In this document: positions 7,172-10,115 of the stretch, piece by piece
How positions within the stretch are numbered: position 1 is the first letter of the stretch
Layout of the letters: the number at the start of each line of letters is the position of its first letter
Program-made: the position numbers and the translations under genes
NCBI GenBank assembly: GCA_023459535.1
Contig: JAEWTK010000069.1
Span: forward strand, 1-10,115
From: Pseudomonadota bacterium
Lineage (GTDB): Bacteria; Pseudomonadota; Gammaproteobacteria; Burkholderiales; Methylophilaceae
DNA: 10,115 bases
Reading direction: 5' to 3'
The notes under the pieces: model-generated
The model's database searches: none
Told to the model about the DNA's origin: nothing
Seen by the model: only the letters and a program-made list of their open reading frames with translations

Positions 7172-7373
7172 GGGAAGCGCTGATTAAATGGCTACGCGGG
7201 TGAATTGCTGCGTTGCGCGGTACTCGCAACCTCGCTGTATAACACATACTATCTCGGCTGCTGCGTTCCGGGCGCCTTGTGGCGTCAAGCCGAGCTGCCT
7301 TGGCAGCCGTCTTGACGGACACAACCCTTGTGGCTGCACTTCATCCCGCTCGCTTATTTAATTCAGTGCTTCC
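7172..7373. mobile_element. MITE-like element with imperfect terminal inverted repeats
   Basis: The left end reads GGGAAGCGCTGATTAAAT and the right end, on the other strand, GGAAGCACTGAATTAAAT. After alignment the similarity continues through GCGGG and TGAA-TGC-GC for about 40 nt, giving imperfect terminal inverted repeats around a 200 bp unit. TTA occurs directly on both sides (7169-7171 and 7374-7376), a possible short target duplication. Inside are an internal hairpin (7283-7317) and a directly repeated GCTGCGTT (7207-7214 and 7260-7267). There is no transposase frame. It resembles a non-autonomous transposon derivative or dispersed palindromic repeat. Copy number cannot be judged from one window. 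Confidence 0.6.
7283..7317. repeat. Internal hairpin of the MITE-like element
   Basis: CGTCAAG (7283-7289) and GCTGCC (7294-7299) pair with GGCAGC (7302-7307) and CTTGACG (7311-7317) across a TT loop, with small asymmetric bulges in the stem. It is symmetric and could fold in RNA from either strand. No T-run follows on the plus strand. Confidence 0.5.
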
Positions 7374-7604
7374 TTAGCTCATGGATTATGCAAGCGATAT
7401 GAAATGATGGTCAATGCGGAATAACACCATAAAAGCCTACCAATTCTAGCATTTGTCAGACGTTGACTGAAGTGTGTTGATCTGTCGAAGGCGATTTTTA
7501 TGAGCGTGGTGGAAAAACAGCAGAACTGCAGGTTATCAAAGCGTTGCCTGCTGCGATACAATTGCAGCTTTCATTGATTCACATTTAAAGCAGCTGATTC
7601 CTTT
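7374..7604. other. Gene-free leader between the repeat element and mptG
   Basis: These 231 bp are more AT-rich than the genes around them and hold no convincing reading frame or RNA gene. Short imperfect inverted repeats occur at about 7528-7571 (for example GCAGG with CCTGC), close to the candidate promoter. The region probably carries the promoter of the plus-strand genes, and nothing else could be supported. Confidence 0.5.
7533..7562 (+). promoter_or_regulatory. Possible sigma-70 promoter for mptG
   Basis: TTATCA (7533-7538) and TACAAT (7557-7562) are separated by 18 bp. The -10 box is good and the -35 box is weak. Transcription would begin near 7569, leaving a 5' leader of about 36 nt before ATG 7605. 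No strong Shine-Dalgarno sequence lies in that leader. Confidence 0.35.
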
Positions 7605-8582
7605 ATGTCTTTAGCCGATCCCGTTTTGCAAGAAGCCGTCCATGTGTCGACGACCGCAAGATTGCATATGGGGTTTTTTGATTTGAATGGCGGTCTTGGC
7701 CGACGCTTTGGCAGTATCGGGGTTTCGCTGGATCAACCCAGTACTGTATTGACTGCATGGCGCACGCCAGAGTTTTCGGCGGAAGGGCCGGGGGCACCGC
7801 GCGCGATAGCGGTAGCGGAAAAGATCGGCCGGGCGCTCAAGCTGGATGGCGGCATGCACATGCAGTTGACGGAAGTCATTCCCGAGCATTCGGGCTTGGG
7901 TTCCGGCACGCAGATGTCACTGGCTGTGGGGCTGGCGCTCAACAAGCTTTATCAGCTCGGTTTGATTCTGCAGGATGTGGCGTTGCTGACCGAACGCGGT
8001 GCGCGTTCCGGCATCGGCCTGGGCACTTTTGCCGAAGGCGGTGTGGTCATTGATGGTGGCAGGGGCCCGCAGACATTGGTTCCACCAGTGATCGCACGGG
8101 CGGATTTCCCCGAGGAGTGGCGGATTATCCTGATTTTTGACCGGTCCGATATCGGGGTGCATGGTAGCGAAGAGACAGAGGCCTTCCGGACGCTGGGCGA
8201 GTTTCCTGCGGATATCGCTGCCGAACTGTGCCGCAGGGTGCTGATGCAGGCATTGCCGGCGCTGGCCGAACATGACCTCCAGACATTTGGTGCGGCGATA
8301 CGGGAGTTGCAAGAGCGTACCGGCGATTATTTTGCACCGGTTCAAGGCGGCCGCTATGCCAGTGCGCGCGTAAGTAAAGTGCTGGAATGGCTGGATGGGC
8401 AAGGTTTGCCTTGTTTTGGCCAAAGCTCTTGGGGTCCTACCGGTTTTGCCGTCTTGGCCAGTCAGGAGCAGGCAGAGCAATGCCTTGAGGCATTGCAAGA
8501 TAGGTACGCTGAAGAAAAACAAGTTTCATTTTTGTTGTGCAAGGGACGAAATCGGGGCGGAATACTGCGCGACGCCAGCTGA
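7605..8582 (+). CDS. mptG: Beta-ribofuranosylaminobenzene 5'-phosphate (beta-RFAP) synthase
   Basis: The 325-residue product belongs to the GHMP-kinase-like beta-RFAP synthase family (orf4 of methylobacteria). This enzyme joins 4-hydroxybenzoate or 4-aminobenzoate to PRPP with loss of CO2, an early committed step of H4MPT synthesis. Visible features are the N-terminal TTARLHMGFFDLNGG and GRRFGSIGV (about 16-41), the phosphate-binding loop PEHSGLGSGTQMSLAVG (about 93-109), RGARSGIGLGTFAEGG (about 131-146) and the C-terminal loop CFGQSSWGPTGFAV. ATG 7605 leaves a short lead before the conserved start; the next in-frame ATG (7668) falls inside the conserved segment and would remove it. No clear ribosome binding site is seen. 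It is divergent from fhcB and lies 109 bp before mtdB. Confidence 0.93.
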   Translation: MSLADPVLQEAVHVSTTARLHMGFFDLNGGLGRRFGSIGVSLDQPSTVLTAWRTPEFSAEGPGAPRAIAVAEKIGRALKLDGGMHMQLTEVIPEHSGLGSGTQMSLAVGLALNKLYQLGLILQDVALLTERGARSGIGLGTFAEGGVVIDGGRGPQTLVPPVIARADFPEEWRIILIFDRSDIGVHGSEETEAFRTLGEFPADIAAELCRRVLMQALPALAEHDLQTFGAAIRELQERTGDYFAPVQGGRYASARVSKVLEWLDGQGLPCFGQSSWGPTGFAVLASQEQAEQCLEALQDRYAEEKQVSFLLCKGRNRGGILRDAS

Positions 8583-8660
8583 TAATGTACGGAATCCGGG
8601 GTGTTATCCGTATCGCTACAGTTTGCATTTTTTATTAGGCCGATCACAACACTAGTCAGC

Positions 8661-8676
8661 TTGAAAATTTTGAAAA
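8661..8676 (+). repeat. Tandem TTGAAAA in the mtdB leader
   Basis: TTGAAAA occurs at 8661-8667 and again at 8670-8676, a 9 bp period just before the mtdB ribosome binding site; AAAATTTT between them is self-complementary. The rest of the 109 bp gap after mptG (8583-8691) shows no convincing terminator or promoter, so mptG and mtdB may share a transcript. Confidence 0.35.
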
Positions 8677-8678
8677 CT

Positions 8679-8683
8679 TGAGG
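8679..8683 (+). promoter_or_regulatory. Ribosome binding site of mtdB
   Basis: TGAGG lies 8 nt before ATG 8692. It is the best Shine-Dalgarno match on the plus strand of the window and suggests high mtdB expression relative to mptG, whose start lacks one. Confidence 0.65.
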
Positions 8684-8691
8684 TTAATTAA

Positions 8692-9588
8692 ATGGATAAA
8701 AAAGTATCGATTCTGCATTTAATCACTGCAGCCAAGAATGCCAGCCCGTTTGACGTCAACATGGCCTATGACGCCGGGTTCGACAAAATCATGGCCTACA
8801 CCAATATCGAACAGAATGAAGTGACCGGCCTAGTGCAGGATGCTATTTTCTCGCGCAGTCCGAGTGGCGTTAAGCGCGAGTGCATCTTTATCGGCGGTCG
8901 TGATATCGATGTGGCAATGGATATGCTGGCAACTGCACGCGCATCCATGGTGCCGCCATTCGAGGTTTCGGTGTTTGCCGACCCGTCCGGCGCCTTCACT
9001 ACGGCAGCCGGCATGATGGCCAAGGTCGAGCAGCACCTGAAGAAGAATTTTGGTGGTGATTTGGCCGGACGCAAGGTCAGTGTGTTCGGCGCGACCGGTC
9101 CAGTGGGTGGCTGTACCGCTGTTATCGCGGCCAAATACGGTGCCGAGGTGGAACTGGTGGCTCACCGCACCATGGCGACTGTCGAGGCCAAGGCCGAGTC
9201 CTACAACGCGCGTTACGGCGTCGATATCAAGTGTGTTGATGGCAGCAGCGATGATCTCAAGATCGAGGTGCTGAAGAATACGGATATCGCGCTTTGCTGT
9301 GCTGCCGCCGGGGTGCGCGTCATGACCCTTGCGCAAATGGCGCAATCCTCGAAATTGAAAGTGGTGGCGGATGTTAACGCGGTGCCGCCGACCGGTGCGG
9401 AAGGTGTGGATGTGTTCGCGGACGGCGTTGCCATCGCAGGCACCCAGGCCTATGGCATCGGCGCATTGGCTATCGGTAACGTCAAATACAAGACCCAGCA
9501 CAACCTGTTGAAACAAATGCTGGAGAGTGAGCAGAAGCAGTACCTGGATTTTCTTGCTGCTTTTGAGATGGCGCGTAATAGCCTCTGA
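8692..9588 (+). CDS. mtdB: NAD(P)-dependent methylene-H4MPT dehydrogenase
   Basis: The 298-residue product matches MtdB, the bacterial enzyme that oxidises methylene-H4MPT to methenyl-H4MPT with NAD or NADP, the first oxidative step after formaldehyde binds to H4MPT. The N-terminal part has the family segment SPFDVNMAYDAGFDKIMAYT (19-38) and FIGGRDIDVAMDML. A Rossmann fold begins at KVSVFGATGPVGGCTAV (glycine-rich loop at about 133-139) and the strand ending VAHRT (about 156-160) follows. ADVNAVPPTGAEG and AYGIGALAIGN occur near the end. Length is typical of MtdB. The cytoplasmic enzyme feeds Mch and then Fhc. MtdA, a related NADP-only enzyme, is less likely in this H4MPT context. Confidence 0.95.
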   Translation: MDKKVSILHLITAAKNASPFDVNMAYDAGFDKIMAYTNIEQNEVTGLVQDAIFSRSPSGVKRECIFIGGRDIDVAMDMLATARASMVPPFEVSVFADPSGAFTTAAGMMAKVEQHLKKNFGGDLAGRKVSVFGATGPVGGCTAVIAAKYGAEVELVAHRTMATVEAKAESYNARYGVDIKCVDGSSDDLKIEVLKNTDIALCCAAAGVRVMTLAQMAQSSKLKVVADVNAVPPTGAEGVDVFADGVAIAGTQAYGIGALAIGNVKYKTQHNLLKQMLESEQKQYLDFLAAFEMARNSL

Positions 9589-9614
9589 TTGTTAACTGAA
9601 TCCAGTACAGCCCT

Positions 9615-10115
9615 CTGAAAAATAACAAGAAAATCGTTATCGCCTCGGTGTCTGCCCGGCCTTTTGTGCAGGCTGCCGTCGCTGCCGGCTATGAGGTGAT
9701 TGCGCTGGATGCATTCGCGGACCGCGATACCGGTCAGTTTGCCAGTGGCCTGCATGCGTTGAAATACAGCGATGGTGCGTTCGATGCGGCCGAGCTGGAA
9801 GCAACATTGAAAGAGATCGCACTACAAGGCCCGCTTGGTTTGGTCTATGGCAGCGGGTTCGAAACACAGCCGGCATTATTGGCCTTGGTCGAGCAGTACA
9901 TGCCGCTGATCGGCAATTCGGTGCGGGTGGTGCGCAATATGAAGCGGGCCATTACATTCTTTGCGTTGCTTGATGTGCTGAATATTCCACGTCCGCCGGT
10001 CTGTCTGCAGCAGATGTCGGATGAGGATCTTGCTGCGGCCTCTTGGCTGACCAAGAAGAACGGCGGGTCCGGCGGCACGCATATCCGTCGTGCCACTGCA
10101 GAGATTCCGCTGGAG
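9615..10115 (+). CDS. ATP-grasp ligase-like protein, N-terminal part (3' end outside window)
   Basis: The frame is open from the stop at 9597-9599 to the right edge. With CTG 9615 as start it gives 167 residues beginning (M)KNNKKIVIASVSARPFVQAA, a typical first strand and helix of a pre-ATP-grasp domain. LVYGSGFETQP and LIGNSVRVVRNMKRAITFFALL follow, then the ATP-binding strand and glycine-rich loop WLTKKNGGSGGTHIRR. ATP-grasp enzymes join a carboxylate to an amine using ATP. ATP-grasp genes of this kind recur in methylotroph H4MPT clusters and are suspected to act in synthesis of H4MPT or of the methylofuran side chain; the substrate here is not known. There is no in-frame ATG, GTG or TTG before the first conserved strand, and no ribosome binding site is obvious. 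It follows mtdB by 26 bp. Confidence 0.82.
   Translation, partial: MKNNKKIVIASVSARPFVQAAVAAGYEVIALDAFADRDTGQFASGLHALKYSDGAFDAAELEATLKEIALQGPLGLVYGSGFETQPALLALVEQYMPLIGNSVRVVRNMKRAITFFALLDVLNIPRPPVCLQQMSDEDLAAASWLTKKNGGSGGTHIRRATAEIPLE

Noticed and set aside
7374..7604. tRNA, small RNA or CRISPR in the gene-free leader
   Set aside because: No cloverleaf, no regularly spaced repeats and no promoter-terminator pair could be found.

Overview
The window looks like the chromosome of a methylotrophic proteobacterium that oxidises C1 units through the tetrahydromethanopterin (H4MPT) pathway. It holds the four genes of the formyltransferase/hydrolase complex (fhcBADC), mtdB, and a beta-RFAP synthase gene for the H4MPT precursor. 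The moderately GC-rich composition and the gene mix fit a betaproteobacterial methylotroph, such as a Methylophilaceae member. That placement is an inference; there is no rRNA marker here.

Layout. At the left edge (2-304, +) is the C-terminal end of a YigZ/IMPACT-family protein. It converges on trhO (1359-346, -), a rhodanese-type tRNA U34 hydroxylase. Next on the minus strand is a four-helix membrane protein with one CxxCH haem-c motif (2208-1423). Upstream of it lies the compact fhcB-fhcA-fhcD-fhcC operon (7099-2321, -). fhcA and fhcD are joined by a 12-codon reading frame that overlaps both genes by ATGA. fhcD and fhcC also overlap by ATGA.

A gene-free divergent region of about 500 bp (7100-7604) follows. 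It contains two perfect palindromes just upstream of fhcB and a MITE-like element of about 200 bp with imperfect terminal inverted repeats (about 7172-7373). On the plus strand come the beta-RFAP synthase gene (mptG/orf4 type, 7605-8582), mtdB (8692-9588) and the first 167 codons of an ATP-grasp ligase gene (9615 to the edge). The ATP-grasp gene has no usable ATG, GTG or TTG start and may begin with CTG.

How the genes work together. MtdB oxidises methylene-H4MPT to methenyl-H4MPT. Mch, not in the window, makes formyl-H4MPT. FhcD and FhcC pass the formyl group to methylofuran, and FhcA with FhcB hydrolyses it to formate. The beta-RFAP synthase, and probably the ATP-grasp enzyme, supply the cofactors. 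The most open questions are the membrane haem protein next to the fhc operon, the substrate of the ATP-grasp ligase, the mini-cistron, and the palindromes with the inserted repeat in the divergent control region.
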